From DAOUJW01 sp034421015 (GTDB taxonomy: Bacteria > Chloroflexota > Dehalococcoidia > Lucifugimonadales > UBA2985), in contig DAOUKT010000005.1 of NCBI GenBank assembly GCA_034421015.1, forward strand, positions 1 through 61,330: a stretch of DNA of 61,330 nt. Reading direction: 5' to 3'. The stretch's first letter is position 1; each line of letters starts with the position of its first letter. The notes under the pieces were generated by a model. It saw only the letters and a list, made by a program, of their open reading frames with translations. It was not told the DNA's origin and did not search any database. The translations under genes and the position numbers were made by a program. Positions 33,495 through 42,176 of this stretch are shown here, piece by piece.

Positions 33495-35024
33495 TCAGGA
33501 GACCAGATCGTCCAGTTCGTCGTCCTGGGTTCTGGGTTGCTGATTGCGGCGGGAGCGCTTGGGGTTCCTGGAGTCGTCCTCTCCCCGGCCCTGTCTTCCG
33601 CGTCCCCTGCCGCCGCCCCTGGGCCCCATGATCTCCTCTGCAAACCGGATTCGCTGAGACTCCTGGGGAGCCTGGGGGATAGTCCAGACGAACTCAGCGG
33701 CCTTGTCGGGCTGCTCCTCCGCCGCTTCCGGCTCCTTCCTGGCAGTTTCTATCTCCAGCGTGGCTTCCGCCAGCTGCTCCTCGATGGAGATCTCTCGCTC
33801 TGCCTCAGCAACGGCGACCTCAGCCTCCTCCGTCTCCGGTTCCGCGGCTTCGACTGTCTCTTCTACCACCGCCGCGGGCGCCATCGTCTCCTCCTCCTCC
33901 TCCATGACTTCTATGACCGCCTGCTCCTGCTCTGCAGCTTCATCCTTCGGGCGCTGGACTCCGTCCGAGCCTCGCAGCAGCCGTTCCTCTTCGGCCTCTG
34001 TCACGCTCTTGATGTTGACCCGGAGGCCGGAGAGCTTGGCGCAAAGCCGGGCGTTCTGGCCGTCCTTGCCAATAGCCAGGGAGAGTTGGCGGTCCGGCAC
34101 CACTACAAGCGCCGAGCTGTCCTCTTCATCCATCTCAACCCGTGTCACCGGACAGGGGCTGAGGGCGTTGGCCAGGAATACCGAGGGTTCGTGGTGCCAT
34201 TGCACGACGTCGATCTTCTCGCCCTGAAGCTCGTTGACGATATTCTGGATCCTTATGCCACGCAGACCGACACAGGAGCCCACGGGATCGACCCCGTCCT
34301 GGCGCGAGTGCACAGCTACCTTGCTGCGGGAGCCGGGCTCCCGGGCGACGGCCTTGATCTCAACGACTCCGTTGAATATCTCCGGCACCTCCATCTCGAA
34401 GAGGCGGCGGAGAAGGTCCTTGTGAGTGCGGGACACGACGATCTCCGGCCCCCGGCTGCTGCGGCGCACCTCTGCCACGTGCACCTTGAGCTTCTGGCCC
34501 GGCCTGTACCGCTCCGACATAACCTGCTCAGAGGTGGGTAGGATGGCCTCAGTGCGGCCCAGGTCAAGAGTCACCTGGCGGGAGTCGGCGCGTTGCACCG
34601 TCGCCGTGACAATGTCACCCTCTTTTTCGGCGTACTCCTCGTAGACCAGCTCCCGCTCCGCCTCTCTCAGTCTCTGGAGCACCACCTGCTTGGCGGTCTG
34701 AGCGGCGATACGGCCGGTGCTCTGGATCTCAAACTCCACGTCAATGACGTCCTCCAGGGCGGCGTCCCTCTTCCGCTTCTTGGCCTCCGTCAGGCTGATC
34801 TCCCTCTGGGGGTCCTCCACTTTCTGTACCACAGTCTTCTGGGTATAGAGCCTCACCTCGCCGTTGGCGGGATTCAGGGAGACCGAGATTTCCTGGCCTG
34901 CGAGCACGCTGTCCTTCTTGTAGGCGGAAGCCAGCGCCGCCTCAATGGCGGAGATGACTGCCTCCCTGGGGAGGTGGCGTTCTGCGGCCAACTGCGTTAC
35001 AGCTATCAGAAAGTCGCTCTTCAT
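33495..35024 (-). CDS. nusA: Transcription termination/antitermination protein NusA
   Basis: RNA polymerase-associated elongation factor. The 509-residue protein has the NusA N-terminal domain (about 1-125), an S1 domain (GDIVTATVQRADSRQVTLDLG), and KH1/KH2 domains (GLRGIRIQNIVNELQGEKIDVVQW, then IGKDGQNARLCAKLSG). A long Glu-rich tail (about 350-480) follows, ending in a Gly/Arg patch (GGGRGRGRQGRG) and acidic DDELDDLVS. The acidic tail is longer than in most NusA proteins. It opens the nusA-rnpM-infB-rbfA-truB operon; rimP is not upstream. The leader carries a promoter and a hairpin with a T-tract. Confidence 0.96.
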   Translation of the reverse strand: MKSDFLIAVTQLAAERHLPREAVISAIEAALASAYKKDSVLAGQEISVSLNPANGEVRLYTQKTVVQKVEDPQREISLTEAKKRKRDAALEDVIDVEFEIQSTGRIAAQTAKQVVLQRLREAERELVYEEYAEKEGDIVTATVQRADSRQVTLDLGRTEAILPTSEQVMSERYRPGQKLKVHVAEVRRSSRGPEIVVSRTHKDLLRRLFEMEVPEIFNGVVEIKAVAREPGSRSKVAVHSRQDGVDPVGSCVGLRGIRIQNIVNELQGEKIDVVQWHHEPSVFLANALSPCPVTRVEMDEEDSSALVVVPDRQLSLAIGKDGQNARLCAKLSGLRVNIKSVTEAEEERLLRGSDGVQRPKDEAAEQEQAVIEVMEEEEETMAPAAVVEETVEAAEPETEEAEVAVAEAEREISIEEQLAEATLEIETARKEPEAAEEQPDKAAEFVWTIPQAPQESQRIRFAEEIMGPRGGGRGRGRQGRGEDDSRNPKRSRRNQQPRTQDDELDDLVS

Positions 35025-35076
35025 CTTCTATTCCCCTTACTCTCCAGGTCCCAATCTGCGGCAGGGTACAACTAGC

Positions 35077-35101
35077 AAAAAAGTGGGTCGTGACCCACTT
35101 T
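35077..35101 (-). terminator. Hairpin with T-tract in the nusA leader (attenuator candidate)
   Basis: On the minus strand AAAGTGGGTC and GACCCACTTT form a 9-10-bp stem with a tiny loop, followed by a run of six T. It lies between prmC and nusA and about 16-40 nt after the predicted nusA transcription start. It could end prmC transcripts or attenuate nusA transcripts. Confidence 0.7.
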
Positions 35102-35123
35102 CCACTACAAATATTTCAAGGGG

Positions 35124-35152
35124 AGTATATCATCTTTCAGGGGGAATAACAA
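35124..35152 (-). promoter_or_regulatory. nusA operon promoter
   Basis: Minus-strand TTGTTA (35152-35147), 17-bp spacer, TATACT (35129-35124). The start site would be near 35117, upstream of the leader hairpin. Confidence 0.6.
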
Positions 35153-35224
35153 GCAAATCAGAATGGGTAACGAGGCGCGTCGCAGCCCTGATTGTGCCTG
35201 CCGAAGGGCCGTTTGAGGTCTGAT

Positions 35225-36076
35225 TCAGGGAATCTTGACCAGCAGGGCTCGTTCCCGGCCTGCCAGATCTCTGTGGATGGCGCAGTCGCCGTTCGGGAAG
35301 GCGGCCCTCGCAAGCGCCAGCGCCGCGCCCGCATTGACGGGAGAGACCTCCAGGATGAGAGTTCCGGGCCATCGGAGCTTGCCCTTGGCCTGGGGAATCA
35401 GAGCGCGCACCACGTCAAGGCCGTCCTCTCCGCCGTCCAGGGCCTCACGCGGCTCTGAGCGGACCTCCCTCGCCAGGCGTGGAATGTCGGCGCGAGGGAC
35501 GTAGGGCGGGTTGCTTACGACTATGTCCAGGGGCGCCGGAACGGGCTCCAGCAGGCTGCCTCTCATCAGGGCGACCCTGTCCTCCAGACGGTGTTGCCGG
35601 AGGTTGAGGCCCGCCGTCTCCAGGGCGGCGTCGGATACGTCGGTAGCGTAGGCTGCCGCCTCAGGCAGGTTGGCCGCCAGTGCGATGGCTATGGCGCCGC
35701 TGCCGGTGCAGGCGTCCGCTATGCGAATGGGAAGGTCTGCAGGGAGGGAGCCGGCGGCCTCCAGCGCAAGCTCCACCAGAAGCTCAGTTTCCGGTCGCGG
35801 GATGAAGACCCCAGGGCTGACGGAGAGGTCCAATCCGTAGAACTCCCGATGGCCGCAGATGTAGGGCAGGGGCTCTCCGGCCAGGCGTCTGGTCAGGTCC
35901 CGGGAGAGGGTCTCCATCTCCTCAGGTGTTGTTTTACGCTCGGGCGACGCGTACAGCAGGGGCCTGTCCACGTCCAGGGCCTTCATCAGAAGGAGGTCGG
36001 CTTCCAGGCGTGCGTCCTCAACTCCGTGGGACGCCAGGGAGGAGCGGGTGTCCTCCAGGAGCCGAAGCAGGGTCAA
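35225..36076 (-). CDS. prmC: Peptide chain release factor N5-glutamine methyltransferase PrmC
   Basis: Methylates the Gln of the GGQ motif of release factors, including that of the adjacent prfA product. The 283-residue protein has an N-terminal helical domain with GEPLPYICGHREFYGLDLSVSPGVFIPRPETE, motif I IADACTGSGAIAIALA and the catalytic VVSNPPYVPRAD. Its start overlaps the prfA stop by 4 bp. Confidence 0.95.
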   Translation of the reverse strand: MTLLRLLEDTRSSLASHGVEDARLEADLLLMKALDVDRPLLYASPERKTTPEEMETLSRDLTRRLAGEPLPYICGHREFYGLDLSVSPGVFIPRPETELLVELALEAAGSLPADLPIRIADACTGSGAIAIALAANLPEAAAYATDVSDAALETAGLNLRQHRLEDRVALMRGSLLEPVPAPLDIVVSNPPYVPRADIPRLAREVRSEPREALDGGEDGLDVVRALIPQAKGKLRWPGTLILEVSPVNAGAALALARAAFPNGDCAIHRDLAGRERALLVKIP

Positions 36077-37143
36077 TGAGAGACCTCTTCCAGGAGCTTG
36101 GCCTGCTCCTGGCTTGCCACGGCGTCGATGAACTCGTCCAGGTCGCCCTGGAGAATTCGCTCCAGGTTGTGGCTGGTCACACCTATCCGGTGGTCAGTGA
36201 CGCGGTTCTGGGGGAAGTTGTAGGTGCGCATCTTCTCCGACCGGTCGCCGGAGCCCACCTGTGAGCGGCGTGATGCGGCCACCTCCTCCTGCTGGCGGCT
36301 GATCTCCCTGTCCAGGAGTCGGGCGCGCAGGACGGCCATGGCCCGCTGCCGGTTCTTGAGCTGGGAGCGCTCGTCCTGGCAGACGGCCACGATTCCGGTT
36401 GGGATGTGGGTGATGCGAACGGCCGTGGCCACCTTCTGAACGTTCTGACCGCCGTGTCCGCTGGAGTGGAAGATGTCAATGCGAAGCTCACCGGGGTCTA
36501 TATCGACCTCAACCTCCTCTGCCTCCGGCAGTACGGCTACGGTGGCGGCGGAGGTGTGAATCCGCCCGCCCGTCTCGGTGGTGGGCACCCTCTGCACCCG
36601 GTGCGCGCCCCTCTCGTACTTGAGGCGGCTGAAGGCGCTCCTGCCCTTCACCTCGAACACAATCTCCTTGAACCCGCCAATGCCCGTGGGGTTGGAATCT
36701 ATGACGTCCACGTCCCATCCCTTGTCCTGGGCGTAGCGCGCGTACATGCGGTAAAGCTCCGCGGCGAACAGGGCAGCCTCCTCGCCGCCGGTGCCGGCTC
36801 TGACCTCAACGATAACGTCCCTCTCGTCATTGGGGTCCTTGGGGAGAAGAGCAATCCGCAGCCTGTACTCCAGCAGCTCCTGCCTCTCCTGAAGCTCCTC
36901 AAGCTCTTCGTGGGCCAGGTTCTTGATGTCCTCATCGGAGCTATCCTGCATCAACGCGCGGGCGTCCTCGGCCTGCTGGGCCACGCTCCTGTACTCGTTG
37001 TAGATGCCGACCAGCAGTTCAATGGACGACCGCTCCTTGGCGAGGGCCTGAACGCGCGAAGGGTCCGTGGCGACCTCCGGGAGCGCCATCGTCTCCTCCA
37101 ACTCTTCAAATCGATGTCTCAGGGCTTCCAGGCGATCAAACAT
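36073..37143 (-). CDS. prfA: Peptide chain release factor 1
   Basis: Recognises UAA/UAG and triggers peptide release. The 356-residue protein has the codon-recognition tripeptide P-T-T (residues 187-189, PxT class, in VPTTETGGRIHTSA) and the GGQ motif at 231-233 in SSGHGGQNVQKVATAVRI. Upstream on the minus strand a TATAAT (37196-37191) about 50 bp before the ATG is a likely -10. prmC overlaps its end. Confidence 0.97.
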   Translation of the reverse strand: MFDRLEALRHRFEELEETMALPEVATDPSRVQALAKERSSIELLVGIYNEYRSVAQQAEDARALMQDSSDEDIKNLAHEELEELQERQELLEYRLRIALLPKDPNDERDVIVEVRAGTGGEEAALFAAELYRMYARYAQDKGWDVDVIDSNPTGIGGFKEIVFEVKGRSAFSRLKYERGAHRVQRVPTTETGGRIHTSAATVAVLPEAEEVEVDIDPGELRIDIFHSSGHGGQNVQKVATAVRITHIPTGIVAVCQDERSQLKNRQRAMAVLRARLLDREISRQQEEVAASRRSQVGSGDRSEKMRTYNFPQNRVTDHRIGVTSHNLERILQGDLDEFIDAVASQEQAKLLEEVSH

Positions 37144-37236
37144 GATTGTCTGTGGTTCGCTCGTAGGCTGTTATACGTCCTCTGACCGATATTATATTCA
37201 ACGGCAATACGAAATCATAGCACTCTGCAGGCATTA

Positions 37237-37265
37237 TTGAACAGATGTAGAAGCCGTGCTAGAAT
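37237..37265 (+). promoter_or_regulatory. Promoter for the lysine-rich ORF and mfd
   Basis: TTGAAC (37237-37242), 17-bp spacer, TAGAAT (37260-37265), divergent from the prfA promoter region. Confidence 0.6.
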
Positions 37266-37273
37266 TCCAGTCT

Positions 37274-37298
37274 GGGCTAGCGATTCGTCGGCTAGCCC
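37274..37298 (+). promoter_or_regulatory. Leader hairpin at the predicted transcript start
   Basis: Stem GGGCTAGC / GCTAGCCC with a nine-base loop, followed by CTTTATG. It begins within a few bases of the predicted start site (about 37272), so it would cap the 5' end of the mRNA. It could be a weak attenuator or an RNA-stabilising stem. Confidence 0.5.
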
Positions 37299-37356
37299 CT
37301 TTATGCGTTGGAAAGACGGGGCCGGACACCAACCGGTTGAAGGAAGGGACAGGGCA

Positions 37357-37500
37357 ATGAGCAAGAAGAAGCCGAAGAAGAAGGACAAGTCCGGCAAGAA
37401 GGGCAAGAGGACCACGGTGAGCAAGAAGGCAGAGGCCCAGGAGAGGTCCTCCGAGGCCAATGCCCAGAGGTATCTGGACTGGAGAGCCCGGGCCTCCTAG
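37357..37500 (+). CDS. Lysine-rich 47-residue protein upstream of mfd
   Basis: A very basic protein (MSKKKPKKKDKSGKKGKR start), about one third lysine, then a short amphipathic stretch ending RYLDWRARAS. It probably binds nucleic acid through its charged N-terminus; I do not recognise the family. The ATG follows GGAAGGG. Its stop (TAG) is in the same reading frame as mfd, and the mfd-coding sequence begins within a few codons of it. Confidence 0.6.
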   Translation: MSKKKPKKKDKSGKKGKRTTVSKKAEAQERSSEANAQRYLDWRARAS

Positions 37501-37512
37501 CTAAGGAGAGAC

Positions 37513-40500
37513 ATCAGAGAGCTGTTTTCGCTACTTTCCCTCAGCCCGGAGTACAGGGGCCTTCAGGAGACGCTTCGAAAGAGCCGCGCCCGGGGCGCCG
37601 CGGTACTGCCGGACGCTGCCCTTCCGTTCTGCGCCGGAGCGCTCAGGAAAGACCTGGGGGTACCCGTGCTGGCTCTGGCGGCGCGGCCTGAGCGGGCACG
37701 CGAGCTGCACTCCGACCTCCAGGTGTGGTGCGGCGACGACGGCGAGGTGTACCAGTTTCCGGAGGGGGAGACGCTGCCGTTCGAGCGGCTCATGGCGGAC
37801 GAGGCCTCCACGCACGGACGCATCAGGGCGCTGGAGGCCCTTGCGAGCGCTTCACAGTCGCCCATCCAACCGCCCATTGTTGTTGCGTCCCTGGCGGCCG
37901 TTGCCCAGAGGACGATTTCCAGGGACATCTACGAGTCCGCCCGGCACAGAGTAGCCGTTGGGCAGCGCGTTAACCTGAACACCCTGATGAGACGCTGGCA
38001 GTCGATGGGGTACCGGGTGGAGCGGTCGGTGGAAATCCCCGGCACGGTGAGCAGACGGGGCGGCATTCTGGACGTCTTTTCGCCGGGGTCGGAGCTTCCC
38101 GTCCGCATAGAGCTAATGGGCGACGAAGTTGAGAGCATACGAATCTTCGACCCGGCCTCCCAGCGCTCCCTTGAGCCGGTTGAAGAGGCTCTCATACTGC
38201 CGTGCCAGGAGGCGCTGCCGCACCTTGTCGACCGGGGAGAGGTTGAGGAGAGGTACGGCCGGCTGGACGTGTCCAACTGCCCGGGCGCAACTCGCGACAG
38301 GATCCAGGAGGAGATGGCGTTACTGCTGTCCGGCCAGGCGCTGGAGGAGCCCGGGTTTTACCAGGGGTTCTTCTGCCTGGGGTCCATACTCGACTATCTG
38401 CCGGGGGACGCGCTGGTGCTGGTGGAGCGTCCCGGGTACATTGAAGAGGAGGGGTTGAGGCTGGAGGCCAAGTCCATAGAGCTGAGGGACGCAAAAGAGC
38501 AGCGCGGCGATGTTCCTCGCAACTTCCCGTCCCTCCACATTCCCTGGGAGGAGCTGAACGGTCGACTGTCGGCCGCGGCGAGACGGCTTGATACGACGCC
38601 CTGGGGAAGCGCTGAGGCCGAAGGAAGCGAGTCGGTCCACGATCTCGGCTTCCTTCCGACGGACGGCTACAGGGGCCGTCTTGATACGCTGGCCGGAGAG
38701 GTGGGCGACTGGCGTCAGAGGGGAGACCGGGTGGCCCTGGTGTCCCATCACGCAGCCCGGCTCGCAGAGGTGTTCAAGGGTCTGAACGTTCCCGCCGACC
38801 CGTATGAGTCGCTTGGAGGGGACCTTGGCGAAGGCTCGGTTGCCCTGGTCCGGGAGTCCCTCGCCGAAGGATGGAGCCTGCCCATCGGCGACTCAGTCCT
38901 CCACGTCCTTACCGATGCCGAGATCATGGGCCAGACCAAGGAGCGTCCCGTCAGGCGGAGGTCGCAGGCGCACAGGGCCCCGTCCCTGTCCGAGCTGGAG
39001 ACGGGGAGCTACCTGGTGCACACTGAGCACGGAATAGGCCGGTTCGTGGGCACGCAGCACATGGGAGGCGAGGGTTCCGAGAAGGAGTACCTGGTGCTGG
39101 AGTACGCTGCGGGCGACAGGCTGTACGTGCCCACCGACCAGCTTGACAGGGTGGCCCCGTACGTGGCGACGGGGGAGCGGATGCCGTCGCTCACGCGTCT
39201 GGGGACCCAGGAGTGGAGACGCGCGAAGGAGAGGGCCAGGGCCTCCACCCGTGAGCTCGCCGAGCAGCTGTTGTCTCTATATGCCTCCCGCGAGGTTGTG
39301 GACGGCTTCGCTTTCTCCCAGGATACCCCGTGGCAGCAGGAGATGGAGGACGCATTCCCGTACCAGGAGACCCCTGACCAGTTGGAGAGCATCCTTGAGG
39401 TCAAGAGGGATATGCAGGACCACAGGCCGATGGACCGGCTGGTGTGCGGGGACGTTGGATACGGCAAGACGGAGGTGGCGCTGCGGGCCGCGTTCAAGGC
39501 CGTGATGGACGGTGCCCAGGTGGCGTTCCTGGTTCCCACTACAGTGCTGGCCCAGCAGCACTACGTCACCTTCTCCGAGAGGCTGGCTGCGTTTCCGGTC
39601 AGGATTGAGGTGCTGAGCCGGTTCCGCACCGGTGAGGAGCAGCGCAGGGTGGTGGAAGACCTGGCCGCAGGCAATGTGGACATCTGCATCGGGACGCACC
39701 GGCTGCTCCAGAAGGACGTGTCCTTCAAGAACCTGGGGCTGGTGGTCGTCGACGAGGAGCAGCGATTCGGAGTTGCCCACAAGGAGCGACTCAAGGATAT
39801 GCGCCGCGAGGCCGACGTCCTCACCCTCAGCGCTACGCCCATTCCCCGGACGCTGCACATGGCTCTGTCCGGCATTCGGGACATGAGTACCATTGAGACG
39901 CCGCCTGAGGAGCGGCTATCCATCAAGACCTACATCACGGAGTACAGCGATGAAGTGATTCGGGAGGCCATTCTCAGGGAGATGGACAGGGGAGGGCAGG
40001 TGTTCTTTCTCCACAACCGCGTCCACTCCATAGAGGAGACCTCCCTCAGGATACGGGAGATCGTCCCGGAGGCGGCCATTACGATAGGCCACGGCCAGAT
40101 GCCGGAGGAAACCCTTGAACGGGTGATGACGGACTTTGCCCAGGGCAAGTTCGACGTGATGGTATGCACCACCATCATCGAGGCCGGGTTGGACATGCCC
40201 AACGTCAACACGCTCATCATAGACAGGGCCAATATGCTGGGCCTGGCGCAGCTATACCAGCTTCGCGGCAGGGTGGGCAGGGGCGTCAACAGGGCGTACG
40301 CGTACCTGATGGTGCCGCGCCGTCGCCGCATAACCGAGACGGCCGAGAAGCGGCTGAAGACCATCATGGCGGCCACTGAGCTTGGGGCGGGCTTTCGCAT
40401 TGCCATGAGGGACCTGGAGATCAGGGGCGCAGGCAACATACTGGGGGCGGAGCAGAGCGGACATATCCACTCGGTGGGCTACGAGCTGTACTCCCAGCTG

Positions 40501-41031
40501 CTGGCCCAGGCCGTGGATGAGGTGCGCAGCGAGCGAGCCGGAACGCTTCCCCGGATGCAGCCGGAGGCCCGGGACGTGAAGATCGACCTGCCCCTCGCAG
40601 CGAACATACCGGCATACTACATCACCGACTTTGCCACGCGGCTGGGCGTGTACCAGCGGCTGGTAAGGGCCCAGGACAGGGAGGAAACGGCCTCTCTTGC
40701 CGAGGAGATCCGGGACAGGTTTGGCCCGCTACCCAGGGCCGTTCGGGACCTGCTCTACGTGGTGGACATAAAGAGCCTGGCGCGCCAGGCCGGCGCCGAG
40801 TCGGTGTCGCAGGATGGGAAGGTGGTTGTATTGCAGCTAAGAGAGCCTGTGGAGGGAGCCAGGCTGGCCCTGCAGAAGGCCCTTGGGCGAAACGTGCAGG
40901 TGGGTCACAGCCAGATCAGGATACCCATTGCAAGAGGATGGCAGGACACGCTTTCCGAAACCCTGGAAAGACTGACCGCGTTCGTGAGCGAAGCCCTTGA
41001 GCTGACCACGGCGACGGCGGCAAGAGCCTAG
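37513..41031 (+). CDS. mfd: Transcription-repair coupling factor Mfd
   Basis: ATP-dependent translocase that removes stalled RNA polymerase at lesions and recruits UvrA. Visible parts: UvrB-like N-terminal module, CarD-like RNA polymerase-interacting domain (GSYLVHTEHGIGRFVG), RecG-like motor with GDVGYGKTE, DEEQRFG, SATPIPRTLHM and the QLRGRVGRG helicase motif, and a C-terminal TRCF domain. Coding similarity to Mfd (IRELFSLLSLSPEYRGLQETL) begins right after the upstream stop, but no in-frame ATG, GTG or TTG exists before GTG at 37666. The candidate start is ATC at 37513, after AAGGAG; that gives 1172 residues, a normal length. A 37666 start would remove about 50 N-terminal residues. Confidence 0.93.
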   Translation: MRELFSLLSLSPEYRGLQETLRKSRARGAAVLPDAALPFCAGALRKDLGVPVLALAARPERARELHSDLQVWCGDDGEVYQFPEGETLPFERLMADEASTHGRIRALEALASASQSPIQPPIVVASLAAVAQRTISRDIYESARHRVAVGQRVNLNTLMRRWQSMGYRVERSVEIPGTVSRRGGILDVFSPGSELPVRIELMGDEVESIRIFDPASQRSLEPVEEALILPCQEALPHLVDRGEVEERYGRLDVSNCPGATRDRIQEEMALLLSGQALEEPGFYQGFFCLGSILDYLPGDALVLVERPGYIEEEGLRLEAKSIELRDAKEQRGDVPRNFPSLHIPWEELNGRLSAAARRLDTTPWGSAEAEGSESVHDLGFLPTDGYRGRLDTLAGEVGDWRQRGDRVALVSHHAARLAEVFKGLNVPADPYESLGGDLGEGSVALVRESLAEGWSLPIGDSVLHVLTDAEIMGQTKERPVRRRSQAHRAPSLSELETGSYLVHTEHGIGRFVGTQHMGGEGSEKEYLVLEYAAGDRLYVPTDQLDRVAPYVATGERMPSLTRLGTQEWRRAKERARASTRELAEQLLSLYASREVVDGFAFSQDTPWQQEMEDAFPYQETPDQLESILEVKRDMQDHRPMDRLVCGDVGYGKTEVALRAAFKAVMDGAQVAFLVPTTVLAQQHYVTFSERLAAFPVRIEVLSRFRTGEEQRRVVEDLAAGNVDICIGTHRLLQKDVSFKNLGLVVVDEEQRFGVAHKERLKDMRREADVLTLSATPIPRTLHMALSGIRDMSTIETPPEERLSIKTYITEYSDEVIREAILREMDRGGQVFFLHNRVHSIEETSLRIREIVPEAAITIGHGQMPEETLERVMTDFAQGKFDVMVCTTIIEAGLDMPNVNTLIIDRANMLGLAQLYQLRGRVGRGVNRAYAYLMVPRRRRITETAEKRLKTIMAATELGAGFRIAMRDLEIRGAGNILGAEQSGHIHSVGYELYSQLLAQAVDEVRSERAGTLPRMQPEARDVKIDLPLAANIPAYYITDFATRLGVYQRLVRAQDREETASLAEEIRDRFGPLPRAVRDLLYVVDIKSLARQAGAESVSQDGKVVVLQLREPVEGARLALQKALGRNVQVGHSQIRIPIARGWQDTLSETLERLTAFVSEALELTTATAARA

Positions 41032-41738
41032 CCCTCCACTCCCTTGAGCAGGTCTACAATCTGTCCAAGCCCCTCGATTCGTGGGAAGTCCGGGCTGTCC
41101 TCGTTCAGGCGGTCTCTGTCCAGGAGGACCGGGTGAATGCCCATAGCAAGAGCGCCCATTATGTCGGTGTCGAGCTGGTCTCCTACGTGCATGGCCTCGG
41201 GGGGCTCCGCCTGCGCTATTCGCAGCGCCTCGATGAAGATGGGCGGGTGCGGTTTGCTGGCGCCAACGTCAGCCGAGGTGATGGTGAAGTCGAGGTAGGG
41301 CGAGAGGCCCAGCTCTTCGCACACCTTACCCATGTCCCCCTCGTTGTTGGAGAGCAGGCCAAGGGTCAGACCCAGCTGTTTGAGCGCGTCCAGGGTGGGA
41401 AGCACGTCGTCGAAGAGGGCGTACCCGTAGGAAAGCTGCCTGAGGCGGGCGCTGATACTCAGTGCGAGGTCCAGCGGCACATCCACGCCTGCACCCTGGA
41501 GTATCAGGCGCTGGTACTCGGCGAAGAAGTCCTTGATTCCCTGGCGGTCCCTGTCCCGGAGGGGGAGGCGGGCAACCTCCCGGGCCATGAAGGCGTCCGC
41601 GAGGCCGTATCCTACCTCCACGCCCCCAGGCGTGACCTTGATGCCAAACTCTTCGCAGGCTGTGGCCTGTAACTCTTCCCTGGGCGGCCAGAACCTGCCG
41701 ACGGTGTTGTAGAAGTCGAAAAAGACGGCCTTTATCAC
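41028..41738 (-). CDS. HAD-superfamily hydrolase
   Basis: A 236-residue HAD hydrolase with an inserted helical cap. Motif I is FFDFYNTVG, in which Tyr replaces the second Asp as in haloacid-dehalogenase-like members. Motif II is LGLLSNN, motif III is GASKPHPPIF (Lys), and motif IV is MHVGDQLDTDIMGALAMG. The substrate is unknown; phosphatase or dehalogenase activity is possible. Its stop overlaps the mfd stop (convergent). Confidence 0.87.
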   Translation of the reverse strand: MIKAVFFDFYNTVGRFWPPREELQATACEEFGIKVTPGGVEVGYGLADAFMAREVARLPLRDRDRQGIKDFFAEYQRLILQGAGVDVPLDLALSISARLRQLSYGYALFDDVLPTLDALKQLGLTLGLLSNNEGDMGKVCEELGLSPYLDFTITSADVGASKPHPPIFIEALRIAQAEPPEAMHVGDQLDTDIMGALAMGIHPVLLDRDRLNEDSPDFPRIEGLGQIVDLLKGVEG

Positions 41739-41874
41739 TGATCAGCCACTCCTTGCAAGAACACAGATAACAGCCTAATCTTAGCACACCAGGCCCGAAT
41801 TGAGACGAGACCGCCAGAGTGAGCGATTCATGCCTGGTCAATGGGTAAGTGACTTGAATATATATACAATAAAC

Positions 41875-41903
41875 TTGACAAAGGGTTTTAGTGCATATAC
41901 AAT
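41875..41903 (+). promoter_or_regulatory. brnTA promoter/operator
   Basis: Consensus TTGACA (41875-41880), 17-bp spacer, TACAAT (41898-41903) touching the brnT ATG. A direct repeat of ATATACAAT occurs at 41862-41870 and 41895-41903, 33 bp apart. It may mark two -10 elements or two BrnA binding sites. Confidence 0.6.
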
Positions 41904-42176
41904 ATGATAGAAGGGTGTGAATGGGACGAAGCCAAGCGGAAAGGGAACTGGGAGAAGCACGGAATTGACTTTGAATCCATACAGCTTTTTGGATGGGGCA
42001 CAGCCCTGATTGAACAGAGTGACCGGTACGGAGAGGTTCGCTACGGCGGACTGGGGTACATAGGTGACCACCTGCATTACGTTGTGTTCACAGAGCGCGA
42101 TGACATAGTTCGGATCATCGGCCTGCGCAGGGCCAACGCCGTGGAGAGAAGAAGATATGATCAAGCAAGTATTTGA
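41904..42176 (+). CDS. brnT: BrnT family toxin
   Basis: A 90-residue RelE-fold ribonuclease toxin. It shows the BrnT pattern CEWDEAKRKGNWEKHGIDFE, then YGEVRYGGLGYIGDHLHYVVFTERDDIVRIIGLRRANAVERRRYDQ in outline. BrnT blocks growth by cleaving RNA. The ATG lies directly at the end of the predicted -10 element, so the true 5' end of the mRNA is unclear. The gene overlaps brnA by 20 bp. Confidence 0.87.
   Translation: MIEGCEWDEAKRKGNWEKHGIDFESIQLFGWGTALIEQSDRYGEVRYGGLGYIGDHLHYVVFTERDDIVRIIGLRRANAVERRRYDQASI

Noticed and set aside
33396..34541. Long plus-strand open frame opposite nusA
   Set aside because: Leu/Arg-rich shadow with no recognisable domain. nusA and rnpM on the minus strand explain the region.
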